Assembly (NCBI GenBank): GCA_028284445.1
Contig: JANQRS010000082.1
Location: 19,482-83,481 of the forward strand
Source of the DNA: Calditrichia bacterium
GTDB lineage: Bacteria; Calditrichota; Calditrichia; RBG-13-44-9; J075
Reading direction: 5' to 3'
Length of the DNA stretch: 64,000 bases
The notes beneath the pieces are model-generated. The model searched no databases and was not told where the DNA came from. It saw nothing but the letters and a program-made list of their open reading frames with translations. Numbering within the stretch: position 1 is the first letter of the stretch; each line of letters begins with the position of its first letter. This document shows positions 35,267 to 45,163 of this stretch, piece after piece. Both the position numbers and the translations under genes were made by a program.

Positions 35267-38200
35267 TCAACATACCTTTATCACCACGAAGGTCACATCA
35301 TCGTTTTGGGGAAAACCGGCCGCCCAATCGTTTCCGGCCTGCACCAAATGCTGGATAATATCGGATGGCGATTTTTCGGCAACCGCCGCCAACGTGGGAG
35401 CAACATTCTCAAATTCAAACTGTTCACGCATAGCATTGAAGCGTTCAGGAAAGCCGTCGCTCATCAGCACGAGAACATCACCCGTTTCAATGCTGGTTTC
35501 CCGCATTTGATAGGGAAAATTGGCAAATCCGCCCAGCGGCATCGCCTTGATAAGGATTTCTTCGACTTCGCCGGTTTTTGCGCGGTAAATATAGAGCGGC
35601 GGCATACCGGCTGAGCAAACCTGGACTTTTTTATCAATGATGCGAACCATTTGGAGGGCCATATAAACACGAGGTAAATTTAAACTGCGAAATACTCGAT
35701 TGGCCTGCTTAAAGATCTCATCGAGTGCTTCCAATTTGAGAAGCGAGGCCAGCAAACTTTTTGTGGCTGCAACCAACATGCCCGATTCCGAACCATGACC
35801 GGTGGCATCTCCCACAATTGCAGTAAGTGAGCCCGATTCATCAACGTGCAGATCGTAATAATCGCCTCCGACCTCGATGGCCGTTTCCATATAGGCGTCA
35901 ATTTCCAGCCCGTCTACCTGCGGTATTTGCGCCGGCAACATCGCCAGCTGCAATTGCCGGGCCTTTTCCAGTTCTTCGGATTTCCGCTTATCCTCTGCTT
36001 CCAGTTGGTCAAGCGCTTCGCGGATTGCATTTTGCTCGGCCTTTCGCTGAGTGATATCACGTATAATCCCGGTAATAAACACCCCTTCCTGGGTGCTCCA
36101 CCTTGCCAGCGTCAATTCTATGGGAAATTCTTCACCATCCTGCCGCAGCCCGGCCATTTCGACAGGTTCAGCAGCTAGCTTGTTGTCATTATCAGCAACA
36201 ATCTGCCGTAAGCGTTTCCGAAAAATACGGTGATAGTGGCTGGGCAACAGGCTGGTCAAGCTGTTGCCCATTCCGTCGTTTTCAGGTAGCCCAAAGAGGT
36301 CTGCAGCTCGCCCGTTCAAATAGCTGATTTTGCCCTCCTGATCAACGGTAATAATGGCGTCGTTGGCCGACTGCGCCACCGCGCGGAAGCGATTTTCAGA
36401 GACCAGCACTTTTGCCTGGGCACTTCGCAACTCCTGTAAGAGCTCTTTCAAAGTCTCATTTTTTCGCCCCAACTCACTATTCTTCTGGGCCACCAGCTCT
36501 GCTTCTCGCAGCTTGCTTAACTCCCGGGCACGTTCCGTTGCCAACTTCATTGCCAGTCGAACGATACCATAAATGAGAGCCGCCAGCAGCAATCCCCAAA
36601 CAATCCAGGCCCATGTCGAACGATACCACGGTGGCAGGATGGTAATTGCAAAACGGGCTTCTTCTCGCTTCTGATTCCGGACATCACGACCTCTGACCCT
36701 GAACACATAGTCGCCTTCTTCCAGCCAGGTGAAGTCGCGCCAGGCCTCGCTTCCCCAATCACTCCACTCAGCTTGATACCCATCCAGTTTCGTTTGAAAT
36801 TGATTCTCTCCTTCCGGCGAAAAGGCCGGCAGGGCAAACTCGAAACGCAAGGTATTGTTGCTATAGCTGAATTCTGCTTGACTGGCGCTGGCAGGCCCCA
36901 ATTGGATGGTTGAATCGTTATTAACGATAATCCGGCGAATCAGGGCCCTGCCTGTTGCAGCCGGCAGTTCTCGCTGACGCCCATCAAAGCGCATCAAGCC
37001 TCCGGAACTGGCAATCCAGGTGATGGAGTCCGGTTCCGTGTAAATCGTATTGATGATTGAGACACCGCGTATTCGGCTAAGGGTTTCTGCGTCCCACTGG
37101 TACGTTTTGTCGTCTCTTAAATGACCGATCAGCAATTGCTCATCAACATCCTCCGCGCCCGAACGGGAGATCCACAAGCGTCCAAAGGGATCTTCATTGC
37201 CGAGATAACGCCAGGTGGCTGCAGGCATATCGTCTGATAGTTTCAGGAAGCGTTCGTTGGCCCTATCAAACTTGTAGAGTCCTTGCTCGGTGGCAAAGCG
37301 CATCTGCTCTCCGGAAAGGATCGGAAAAATTCGCCCGGTGGGCAGTCCATGCACAGTATCAAACACGGCAACGCTCTTCGCAGACAGCACCTCGGGCATC
37401 GATTCTGGATTTTCGATTTCAACCCTGGTTATCCCGGGATCGCCAGCCTCGATCCAAAGGAGCCCCGCTTCCGGGGACACAATCTCATAGGCTTTAATAT
37501 CAGCGTCTTCGACCTTCGGTCCTGCTTTCCAGCGACCGTTCGGCTGCCGGTAAAGCGTGGCAATGCCTCTACGCTGCGCGACCCAGAGCATATCAGCATT
37601 ATTGTGGGCAGCGGTCAGATCGAAGACAGCTTGCCAATCTCCCTTGATCGATTGAGCAACACCATCTCGAACCTCAAAGATGAAATTATGCGTACCGGCG
37701 AGAAGGGTATTATCATCCCGGAATAGTGTCCAGGTAAATTCATCGATTCCTTTGACGCGCTGAAATTGCTCATTTCCGGCATCCGAATTGATATAGAATG
37801 TGCCGAGGTTTGTTGCCAGATAAAGCTTTCCGTCAACCCGGCGAATCCGTTCGATCACCCCAATTTGACCGGCAGCATCTCCGAAGTGAGTCAGCGGAGA
37901 GTTTACTTCCAATTTAGATATGCCATTATTGAGCGCCGCCCACACATTGCCCTGCTGATCTTCAAACACCCCCCAAACGGAATTATCCTGCAATCCATTA
38001 CGGTTATCGATTTGAGCAAGCATATTTCCGGCGCGATCTATAACCGCCATACCTCCTCGCCGGGTGCCCAAAACATAATTTCCATTGCTCAGGCGAGTGC
38101 TGGAGTAGAGCTGATTTTTTTCGGTGAATTTTAGCGCTTCGCTCGCAAAGGGCCGAATGCCAGCGGCATCCATCAGATAAAAACCGATGCTTGCGGTCGA

Positions 38201-38911
38201 TAAAAGCAAGGTGTTGTTGTCATATCGCTCCATCATCTGAAGGGAACGGTCAGCAAAGATTTCGCCACCGGGCACCGGATCAAGCTGTCCGTCTGTTATG
38301 CGAAAAAGTCCCTTATTGTCCTGACGAACATACACCTCACCGTCGACCTCGAAGGCGGTATGAAAATAGTTCCGGCGTTCACCACATTCAATCGTAGTGA
38401 GACTCTCGTTCTGCCAAATAAATATGATGAAGTGGGTCATGTAGTAGACGGCATTGTCTGTAGCGAGGGTATACCAAACATCATTGAACTTGCGATGTTT
38501 CTCGTCGGCATGGGGGAGGAATGAAACCAAACGTGGCTGTCCAAGTGAATCGTATTCCAGGAAGCCGAAGTCGTTGGCTGTGCCGACGTACATGCGGTTT
38601 TCCGGCCCGAGCACAAGAGATCGAAATGCAAAAAAATTACCGTCATCTAAAAACTTGCGCCAGTTGACGCCATCATAAACCAATAAGCCGTCGTTATTGG
38701 CAACATAAATCAGGCCGTCTTTGTCCTGAGCAATTGCCCAATTCTGGAAATGCGCGCGATAATCAGAGGGTGTATAATTTTGAATATAAGGCAGGCCGAT
38801 CTCGCTGGTATCTGCGTGCATGTTGATTGCCATAAAGACCAGCAGGCAGCAGCAGATAATCGCTATTGGTGTACTGGATTTTCCGTGCAGTGAGCTCTCC
38901 CCGATCCACAT
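35267..38911 (-). CDS. Reg_prop/Y_Y_Y sensor with PAS and SpoIIE-type phosphatase domain
   Basis: The 1214-residue membrane signalling protein has, in order: signal peptide (IAIICCCLLVFMAIN); two-component-regulator propeller repeats at ~25-720 (DGLIYVANNDGLLVYDGVNW, DQQGNVWAALNNGISKLE); a Y_Y_Y domain (YQAEWSDWGSEAWRDFTWLEEGDYVFRVRGRD); one membrane helix (AWIVWGLLLAALIYGIVRLA); a coiled coil; a PAS domain (ANDAIITVDQEGKISYLNGRAADLFGL); a second coiled coil; and a PP2C-like SpoIIE domain (EVGGDYYDLH, VGDATGHGSESGMLVA, LVLMSDGFPE, NDDVTFVVIKV). It should dephosphorylate a partner-switch anti-sigma antagonist in response to an extracellular ligand. The ATG at 38911 gives a proper signal peptide; the frame extends to 39043. 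It is probably co-transcribed with the GH26 gene. Confidence 0.85.
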   Translation of the reverse strand: MWIGESSLHGKSSTPIAIICCCLLVFMAINMHADTSEIGLPYIQNYTPSDYRAHFQNWAIAQDKDGLIYVANNDGLLVYDGVNWRKFLDDGNFFAFRSLVLGPENRMYVGTANDFGFLEYDSLGQPRLVSFLPHADEKHRKFNDVWYTLATDNAVYYMTHFIIFIWQNESLTTIECGERRNYFHTAFEVDGEVYVRQDNKGLFRITDGQLDPVPGGEIFADRSLQMMERYDNNTLLLSTASIGFYLMDAAGIRPFASEALKFTEKNQLYSSTRLSNGNYVLGTRRGGMAVIDRAGNMLAQIDNRNGLQDNSVWGVFEDQQGNVWAALNNGISKLEVNSPLTHFGDAAGQIGVIERIRRVDGKLYLATNLGTFYINSDAGNEQFQRVKGIDEFTWTLFRDDNTLLAGTHNFIFEVRDGVAQSIKGDWQAVFDLTAAHNNADMLWVAQRRGIATLYRQPNGRWKAGPKVEDADIKAYEIVSPEAGLLWIEAGDPGITRVEIENPESMPEVLSAKSVAVFDTVHGLPTGRIFPILSGEQMRFATEQGLYKFDRANERFLKLSDDMPAATWRYLGNEDPFGRLWISRSGAEDVDEQLLIGHLRDDKTYQWDAETLSRIRGVSIINTIYTEPDSITWIASSGGLMRFDGRQRELPAATGRALIRRIIVNNDSTIQLGPASASQAEFSYSNNTLRFEFALPAFSPEGENQFQTKLDGYQAEWSDWGSEAWRDFTWLEEGDYVFRVRGRDVRNQKREEARFAITILPPWYRSTWAWIVWGLLLAALIYGIVRLAMKLATERARELSKLREAELVAQKNSELGRKNETLKELLQELRSAQAKVLVSENRFRAVAQSANDAIITVDQEGKISYLNGRAADLFGLPENDGMGNSLTSLLPSHYHRIFRKRLRQIVADNDNKLAAEPVEMAGLRQDGEEFPIELTLARWSTQEGVFITGIIRDITQRKAEQNAIREALDQLEAEDKRKSEELEKARQLQLAMLPAQIPQVDGLEIDAYMETAIEVGGDYYDLHVDESGSLTAIVGDATGHGSESGMLVAATKSLLASLLKLEALDEIFKQANRVFRSLNLPRVYMALQMVRIIDKKVQVCSAGMPPLYIYRAKTGEVEEILIKAMPLGGFANFPYQMRETSIETGDVLVLMSDGFPERFNAMREQFEFENVAPTLAAVAEKSPSDIIQHLVQAGNDWAAGFPQNDDVTFVVIKVC

Positions 38912-38993
38912 TTTACCGTTCCATATGCTAGATGGGAGAATATATTCAACACCGCGTAGATACGCAATAAAGCCACGATGAAATGTGGTTGAA

Positions 38994-40205
38994 CTAGTGT
39001 TTGCTATCGGTGGCCGTGCGGAGCCACCCGGCCAGGTGTTCAAGGTAGTCCTGTCGAATCCACCCGCTTTCCTTATCGACTAAAGCATGTCCAAGCATGG
39101 GATATTCCTTTACCTGAACACCGGGAGCGGTCGCGGCGTTGCTTATGTGGGCAATTAGTTCCAGACTTTTCGCGACCGGCACATTTCGGTCCTGTAATCC
39201 AACAATCAGGAGAGCAGGAACCTTCAGCTCTTCCCAGGAGGGCAAAGGATTGAAGTCCCCATTCTTTTCCCACCAAATTGCGCGTTTTTTTCGGGCACGA
39301 TGAGCAAATAGTGGCGTGAGCATTGATGCCAATATACCAGGCATACCGGCATCCTGCATTTCGGCGGCAATTTCAAATTCCAGCTGTTCGTCAGGCGGGG
39401 TCGTACTGGCAGAAATCGCTACCACAAAGTCGATGCTTTCGGATTTACTTGCAGCCAAAGGTGCTATCCATCCGCCCTGGCTAAACCCAACAAGGCCGAT
39501 AGCATCGAGCGCCAATTCCTCGGCTGATGACAAATAGTTAACGGCGGCGACTGCATCCTGAGCAAAATCGTCGAAACTGCTGGTATGCCACTGTCCACCT
39601 GATTTCCCGCAACCGCGCTTGTCGGGCAGGAGAACAACAAAGCCCTGTTTTGCCAGGAAATCAGCTTGATACATATACCAGAAACTACTTCGATCACTGA
39701 CTCCGGAGCCGTGGATAAATACCACCGCCGCATAAGGCCCCGGAGACGAGGGCGTCATCAAGGTGCCAACGAGCTCAATAGTACCGCTTTGGTAACGAAT
39801 CTCTTTCTGGCTGTAAGGATATTCTTTCAGCCGCTGAAATTGTTGAGCAGCACTGTCAGTGATCGTAAAGCCCTGGATGACATCTTCCGCATCAAGCTGG
39901 AATTGCAGCGGCACATTCCGTGTTGTTCGCTGCCAGTTGAAACGGCTTGCTGATTCTGCCTTAAGTCGTCGATTTCGCAGTGGCTGGAAGCAATTCAACT
40001 GCAGTCCATTTTCCGCTCCCCAGGTTACCTGCCAAGCAATTTCGTTGGTATCGCGATACCAGCCGACTTTATCAGCGAGGAGGAAATCCCCCTCGTCGAG
40101 AATCTCCCGGCGGGGCGGCTCGAAGGGTTCCGGTGGCAGGATGTAGAAAACACCATATGCCACAAGCGGTAAGACAAGCGCACAAGCTATGATCCGACGT
40201 ATCAA
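38994..40205 (-). CDS. Alpha/beta hydrolase paired with M56 peptidase (copy 2)
   Basis: The 403-residue exported or anchored hydrolase has an N-terminal membrane helix (IACALVLPLVAYGVFYIL) and a ~120-residue N-terminal region. The hydrolase domain follows, with HGSG oxyanion motif (VVFIHGSGVSDRSSF), nucleophile Ser242 in VGFSQGGW, acid Asp in LIVGLQDRNVP and His in PMLGHALVDKE. The start is TTG 40205, whose bases overlap the stop of the preceding M56 gene (TTGA), so translation is coupled. The active site should face the periplasm. It resembles the hydrolase at 42239-43285 in order of motifs, and both follow an M56 gene. The substrate is unknown; esterase, thioesterase or peptidase are all possible. 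Confidence 0.82.
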   Translation of the reverse strand: MIRRIIACALVLPLVAYGVFYILPPEPFEPPRREILDEGDFLLADKVGWYRDTNEIAWQVTWGAENGLQLNCFQPLRNRRLKAESASRFNWQRTTRNVPLQFQLDAEDVIQGFTITDSAAQQFQRLKEYPYSQKEIRYQSGTIELVGTLMTPSSPGPYAAVVFIHGSGVSDRSSFWYMYQADFLAKQGFVVLLPDKRGCGKSGGQWHTSSFDDFAQDAVAAVNYLSSAEELALDAIGLVGFSQGGWIAPLAASKSESIDFVVAISASTTPPDEQLEFEIAAEMQDAGMPGILASMLTPLFAHRARKKRAIWWEKNGDFNPLPSWEELKVPALLIVGLQDRNVPVAKSLELIAHISNAATAPGVQVKEYPMLGHALVDKESGWIRQDYLEHLAGWLRTATDSKH

Positions 40206-41959
40206 TTCTTAATCACGCTCACAGTATGGGGAAAGGTTAAGCTCTCGCCTTTAATGTCTTCGATTAATTTCACATATTTTTCCAAATAGGTATCATCGAT
40301 GCGCTTCCCATCTAGCAGACAGTGTCCATCCTTGATTACAAACTCGAAATATTTTTCCCTCTTGCCGATGAGGCGATCCTTCTGTAACTGCGTGCGCACA
40401 GCATTGACAATTTGATTCATTTCGTTAATACTATCGGACAAGCTTCTGTCAGTAGGATTTGATTTTTCGGTTTCTTTCTTTTCAGCTTCAGCCAACTTAT
40501 TTTCAGCCAGATTTGCACTCAGGTCATCAATTTTTTGCTCCAGCGCTTCAATCTGCTGCTTGTTGATATCCTGGTAATTTTGGATAGCCTGGTGATATTG
40601 TTCGGTTATTTGCTTTAACCTGGCATCCTGTTCCGCCTCATTCTCCTGCGAATTTTCTCCCGCTGCTCGACGCAGGCGTTCCTGCCTGAGCTGTTCTTGC
40701 ATCAGCGCAACTTGCAGTTCCTGCTGCCGCAGGTCCATTTGCTGTTGCTTAACTCTGAGGTTATGATCGGCTTTCAATGCGGCCTGCTGCTGCTCCAAAT
40801 CTTCAGCGGACAATTCCATCATCGCAAAGCGCTTTTTCCACATATGGTATTCTGCTGAATCCTTCCCATAGCGATTTTGCGCCATATCAGTGGTAATCTC
40901 TACAAATTCATTGGTTATACGTACATGCTCTTTTTCGTTTTGAAAGATGCGTTGACTCTTGTCCTCTGCCGCTTGCAGTTCCGAAAGCGCAATAGCGCTA
41001 AAACTTGTTAGAACCAATAAGATGATTGTCGCGATATGCCTGGCGGAAACAGCTGTCTTGTTTTGATCTTTGATCAGCATTACTCTCTCCTTCAACTGTG
41101 AGATTTTTCGATAAAAGGGTACGGCGGCCGGTAAGATAGCAGTCGGATACAGTATTTCCGTCACCGACAGCAGTGTTGCTGCATAGGCTTTGCGAGAAAC
41201 CCCGGACAAGGCAACAACTTCCTGATCGCATAATAATTCACGTTGGTTGTCAATTAAACGATCGCAAATGTGATAGACCGGATTGTAGATAAAGAGGATG
41301 CGAAGCAACTTTTGCAGAACGTTCACCAGGAAGTCATTCCGGCGGATGTGAACAAGTTCATGCCGTAAGATCATCTTAATTTCACCGGGTGAACATTTCT
41401 CACAGATAAGTTCCGGAACAACAATTACCGGCCTACGCCAGCCAAAGCTGAATGGAGTGATAGCAAAGCGCGTTAGCAAAACACGAACCCGTCTGGCAAC
41501 GCCAATTTCAGTCGCCAATTCGCTGACCAGTCCAAGCACTGCGCGATCCTCCTTTCCGGCAAATCGAAATAATTGCACAAATTTGGAAATGAAACGGCTC
41601 AAGAGGAATGTGACGACAAATGCAAGCAGGAGCAAGGTGGTCGAATAGACCTGTTCCTGAGCCTGGGCATCTTCAGCAAGCGTTGGTGGCCCGGCAATCT
41701 CGCTAATCACGGACGTCTCGTAGAAAACGTTATATGTCATCGCCTTGTCGACGGCCTTCCCATCTGCGCCAAGATTAACAAACAAGGACACACCCAAGGC
41801 AATCGGCAACATAAAATACATCGTCAGGTAGCTATAGTAGCGCATCACCGGATGGCGACGGCGGCTCCAAACAAATACCGCAGCAAACCCAATCATCCAT
41901 AGCGCGTTGATTTGCAGCAGATAAAAAATCCAATCGCGTGACGAGAGTATATTTTCCAT
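40202..41959 (-). CDS. BlaR1-like M56 membrane metallopeptidase with coiled-coil C-terminus
   Basis: The 585-residue protein has four or so membrane helices at the N-terminus and an M56 peptidase domain with zinc motif HELVH (200-204), followed by a third ligand in ELLCDQEVV. After a further membrane helix (HIATIILLVLTSFSAIALS) comes a long Gln/Glu-rich coiled coil at about 360-510 (RVKQQQMDLRQQELQVALMQ) and a small C-terminal domain. The penicillin-binding domain of true BlaR1 is absent. M56 peptidases cleave partner repressors such as BlaI on signal. ATG 41959 is preferred (AGGAT upstream) over the GTG at 41983. It has no adjacent repressor gene, unlike the other M56 gene. It overlaps the downstream hydrolase gene. 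Confidence 0.82.
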   Translation of the reverse strand: MENILSSRDWIFYLLQINALWMIGFAAVFVWSRRRHPVMRYYSYLTMYFMLPIALGVSLFVNLGADGKAVDKAMTYNVFYETSVISEIAGPPTLAEDAQAQEQVYSTTLLLLAFVVTFLLSRFISKFVQLFRFAGKEDRAVLGLVSELATEIGVARRVRVLLTRFAITPFSFGWRRPVIVVPELICEKCSPGEIKMILRHELVHIRRNDFLVNVLQKLLRILFIYNPVYHICDRLIDNQRELLCDQEVVALSGVSRKAYAATLLSVTEILYPTAILPAAVPFYRKISQLKERVMLIKDQNKTAVSARHIATIILLVLTSFSAIALSELQAAEDKSQRIFQNEKEHVRITNEFVEITTDMAQNRYGKDSAEYHMWKKRFAMMELSAEDLEQQQAALKADHNLRVKQQQMDLRQQELQVALMQEQLRQERLRRAAGENSQENEAEQDARLKQITEQYHQAIQNYQDINKQQIEALEQKIDDLSANLAENKLAEAEKKETEKSNPTDRSLSDSINEMNQIVNAVRTQLQKDRLIGKREKYFEFVIKDGHCLLDGKRIDDTYLEKYVKLIEDIKGESLTFPHTVSVIKN

Positions 41960-42125
41960 GAAATCGATCCTATTGAATTTCACTCGAGTTTATTGGCGTC
42001 GCAACATCGTTATATTTACCTCTGCCGGATATACGCATGTTAGCGCTCTTTGTTATTTGAGTGGCAATAACATCAAATGAAATCATCCAAAACCACTTGA
42101 CAGGCCAGCTGCCACAACACCAACT

Positions 42126-42162
42126 ACTAATGAATTAGTTGATACTAATCTACTAGTAGATT
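42126..42162. promoter_or_regulatory. Two palindromes upstream of the second M56 gene
   Basis: ACTAATGAATTAGT (42126-42139) and AATCTACTAGTAGATT (42147-42162) are both perfect palindromes with centres 22 bases apart. They lie 167-203 bases upstream of the M56 start codon at 41959, in the gap between the two M56-hydrolase units. TACTAGTA-like centres are reminiscent of BlaI/MecI operators, but differ from the TGTTAA-type sites at 45569. They are a likely operator pair for a regulator encoded elsewhere. Confidence 0.55.
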
Positions 42163-42238
42163 GCTGCGATGTCAATATAAAAGTTGCAAATTGAGATTTT
42201 CAGGAAGAGTTACCAAATATGGTGCCGTTATGAGGAAA

Positions 42239-43285
42239 TCAAGGGGTCATTCCATCCAACCAGGGAAAGACGACGTCTTCCCAGGCTGCATGCTTATTGA
42301 GCAGGCCCCAAAAGCGTTCTTTGCCGATATTATGATCATAGCCGTTATATTGCTCTAACTTGATAAGCTCCTGATTGGGAAGCTGTTGGATGTTCTTCAT
42401 GCTTTGACGAACCGGCCCATACCAGTCAAGCTGCGGATCACCAAATACAAAGGCAGTAGGAATTGCGGTATCTTTCATATAGGGAATCGGGTCAAAATCG
42501 ACCACTTGGCCGTACCACTGTCGCCAGCGATGACTTGGCCCTGCCGGTGCATCGCCCGGGTAGACCCGCTGAAACCAGGGCTTGTTTTGGTATTCATACC
42601 AAAGCGATTGAAATTGATGATAGTTGCTTGAGTCCCGCGCCGCCGCCTGATCAAGCAACTGCAACTCTTTTGCCTCTGTCCTATCTTCTTCACTAAAACC
42701 CTCACGGCGCAGACGCTCGGCCCGTTCAAAGAGGCGATCTTCCCCAACGGTGGCCACCGTTGGGGAAACCAGAACCATGAATTTGATCTTACCTGACGCC
42801 TTTGAGGCAGCAAGCGGCGCCACCCAACCACCTTGACTCGTACCAAAGAGCCCAATACGGCTGGTATCTAAATCCGACCTGCTGTTCAGAAATCGGACGC
42901 CTGCAAGTGCGTCCTGGGCAAGACTGTCAAAACTGAAGTAGTACCACTCATATGGCTCACCTTCGGACTCGCCAACCCCACGCTTGTCGTATGTTAACAC
43001 CGCATATCCCTGCAAACCGATATTGGCGGCATACCAATCCAGGTCTTTCCTGGGCGATGCCCCGGAACCATGAATCAGGACCATGGCAGGCGGTTTATCG
43101 ACCCAGCCCGGCATCCGCAAGGTTCCGGACAACATTATTCCGCCACTGCGAAATTGCACCGCTTCTCTTTCCAGAAACATATAGTCCTTGACGATTACAG
43201 ACAGCCCGTGAAACCAGGACACGATGAAAAATACCGCAACAAGCGTGACAGAGACAAGCAATCCCCGCTTAAACCATTTCCTCAT
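42239..43285 (-). CDS. Alpha/beta hydrolase paired with M56 peptidase (copy 1)
   Basis: The 348-residue protein has an N-terminal membrane helix (LLVSVTLVAVFFIVSWFHG), so it is anchored with its catalytic domain on the periplasmic side. The motifs are oxyanion HGSG (VLIHGSGASPRKDL), nucleophile Ser150 in GTSQGGW, acid Asp in FVFGDPQLDW and a C-terminal His in YDHNIGKERFW. Its ATG (43285) overlaps the stop of the M56-HEAT gene (ATGA). It is shorter than the other hydrolase at 38994 but shares the YDKRGVGES/PDKRGCGKS segment and the same position after an M56 peptidase. I infer that the pairs arose by duplication of one module. Confidence 0.82.
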   Translation of the reverse strand: MRKWFKRGLLVSVTLVAVFFIVSWFHGLSVIVKDYMFLEREAVQFRSGGIMLSGTLRMPGWVDKPPAMVLIHGSGASPRKDLDWYAANIGLQGYAVLTYDKRGVGESEGEPYEWYYFSFDSLAQDALAGVRFLNSRSDLDTSRIGLFGTSQGGWVAPLAASKASGKIKFMVLVSPTVATVGEDRLFERAERLRREGFSEEDRTEAKELQLLDQAAARDSSNYHQFQSLWYEYQNKPWFQRVYPGDAPAGPSHRWRQWYGQVVDFDPIPYMKDTAIPTAFVFGDPQLDWYGPVRQSMKNIQQLPNQELIKLEQYNGYDHNIGKERFWGLLNKHAAWEDVVFPWLDGMTP

Positions 43286-45162
43286 CGCTGCCTTCCTCCG
43301 CTCTGTCCGGGCTTTGGATATTGCTCCAAAGCAACGAATGCGGCGCCTCGCACCTTCTCATGGTCATCATCCAGGGCGCTCTGCAGGGGTTGCAATGCTA
43401 TTGGATCGGCAATACGTCCCAAAGATTTAGCGGCTTCTTTGCGCACCTGCCATGCCTCGTCCTGCATGCTTTGCACAAGTGCTGTGACAGCGGTGCTTGC
43501 TCGAATTTCACCCAGAGCCCAGGCGGCGGCATGACGCGTCATCCAATCCTTGCTGGACAGAGCAGCGATGAGCGGCTCCGTCACTGCAGGTTCCTGAATG
43601 CGGCCCAGTGCCCAAGCGGCTTGATGGGCAGTTTGCCAGGCTGGATGTTTTAAGGCTAATGAAAGGGGTTCGATTGCAGCACGGGCGTCAATTTTGGCGA
43701 CGGCCAGGACGGCCAGGTGACTGACCTCCCATTTTTGATCTTCCATTGCCACCGCCAGGGATTCGATCAGCGACCGATCACCGCTTCGTCCAGCAGCCCA
43801 GGCCGCAAAGTGACGCACTTCCCAACGCTGATCAGCCAAGGCTCTGATGATCAGGTTTGTTGGCGGCCGCTCACTGGCACCGAGGGCATATGCTGCGGCA
43901 GTACGCTTTTCCCAATCTGGATCTTGCAAGGCCTCGCCAAGGAAGCGATCATCTTTGTTCGCATAATCATACTGCAATTGCCTGCCCAGGCTTTCTCCCA
44001 GCACAACAATTGTTATCGCTTCCGGCCCTTGTTCAGACCGCAACTCCGCTAGCATGTCCTGCGTGATGGATCGATCGCTTTGCTTCGGCTGTACACTGCA
44101 GGCGGAGATTAAAAGAAGGCAAGTTATGCCGGCTGCCAAAAGCCCCGGAAGCATCCAGCGCTTTTTCGCTGATTCATTCCCGGAGCCATCCAGGATGGCC
44201 AGCAACCGGTCTTCAAGTTGCGATGCCCGAGCCATAGGTAGCAGGAATTCCCGAGGCATCTGCGCCTGGCGAATGCCATTGCCAATGGCCAGGAGCTGGG
44301 ATGCATAGAAGGAGGGCTTTTCCCCGGATGACAATACCACTTCGTCCGCAGCGATCTCCCGCTCCAATCGGGATCGCCGGGCAGCCAACCAATAAAACGG
44401 ATTGATCCAGTGAAATATACCAATGAAATGTATCAGCATTTGCTTGCCCCAGTCCCAACGCCAGATATGCGCCAGTTCGTGCAACAGCACAACGCGCAAG
44501 CGATCTTCCTGCCATTCGCGACTGCTCAACGGCAGAATTATCAGCGGAGACCAAAGTCCAATCGTTATCGGCACTGAGACTCGACTGCTTTCAGCAACCT
44601 TCACAGATCTACGAAGCGGCAGCTCGGCGTAAACTTTGCTAAAAAGTCTCTGAACAATGACGGATTCACAAAGGGTGGATGACATGCGCAAATTTCTGCT
44701 GTAGGCGCATCCTCTCATAAATCGCAGAGCAAAAACCGTGCATCCGGCAATCCAGACTAACATCCAGAGTCCAGCCAGCCAGGACCATTCATTACCAACG
44801 CCAGCTTCTGATGACGACGCCGGTGAAGCAAGCGGCACCCGGATATCCGCTTCACCCGCGGGCGGGACAGCAACGGCTTCGTTTGAAGATGATTCGGAAA
44901 GGACAGGCAGTACTTCGGTTGGTGTTTCAGAAGCGAATAACGGCAGGTGCCATGACGGTAAGATGGCGGAAATTAACGGTATCAACATGAGCATAACGAT
45001 ACCGGCAAATAAAGACCCGTGGCGAAGAGCCGCCGGCTGTTGCTTCATAAAATGCTGCAGAAGAAGAAGCGCAGCCATCAGGAATCCCCCTTTGACAATC
45101 CACACAAACAGGGGTATACCCATTCCATTGACAGGATAAAAAATCGATTCAAGAGACGGCAT
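43282..45162 (-). CDS. BlaR1-like M56 membrane metallopeptidase with HEAT-repeat C-terminus
   Basis: The 626-residue protein starts at ATG 45162, which has GGAAGGGAAG just upstream. It carries several membrane helices, an M56 domain with the zinc motif HELAH (228-232) and the later ELEREIAADEVVLSSG-type ligand segment. A further membrane helix (LLAAGITCLLLISACSV) follows. The periplasmic C-terminus has about seven HEAT/PBS-type repeats of ~31 residues (W-x-VRH-AAWAAGRSGDRSLIE, TAHQAAWALGRIQEPAVTE, MTRHAAAWALGEI). The beta-lactam-binding domain of BlaR1 is replaced by this binding scaffold, so the ligand is probably protein or peptide. The start overlaps the BlaI stop. It is the middle gene of the three-gene operon BlaI, M56, hydrolase. 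Confidence 0.85.
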   Translation of the reverse strand: MPSLESIFYPVNGMGIPLFVWIVKGGFLMAALLLLQHFMKQQPAALRHGSLFAGIVMLMLIPLISAILPSWHLPLFASETPTEVLPVLSESSSNEAVAVPPAGEADIRVPLASPASSSEAGVGNEWSWLAGLWMLVWIAGCTVFALRFMRGCAYSRNLRMSSTLCESVIVQRLFSKVYAELPLRRSVKVAESSRVSVPITIGLWSPLIILPLSSREWQEDRLRVVLLHELAHIWRWDWGKQMLIHFIGIFHWINPFYWLAARRSRLEREIAADEVVLSSGEKPSFYASQLLAIGNGIRQAQMPREFLLPMARASQLEDRLLAILDGSGNESAKKRWMLPGLLAAGITCLLLISACSVQPKQSDRSITQDMLAELRSEQGPEAITIVVLGESLGRQLQYDYANKDDRFLGEALQDPDWEKRTAAAYALGASERPPTNLIIRALADQRWEVRHFAAWAAGRSGDRSLIESLAVAMEDQKWEVSHLAVLAVAKIDARAAIEPLSLALKHPAWQTAHQAAWALGRIQEPAVTEPLIAALSSKDWMTRHAAAWALGEIRASTAVTALVQSMQDEAWQVRKEAAKSLGRIADPIALQPLQSALDDDHEKVRGAAFVALEQYPKPGQSGGRQR

Positions 45163-45163
45163 A

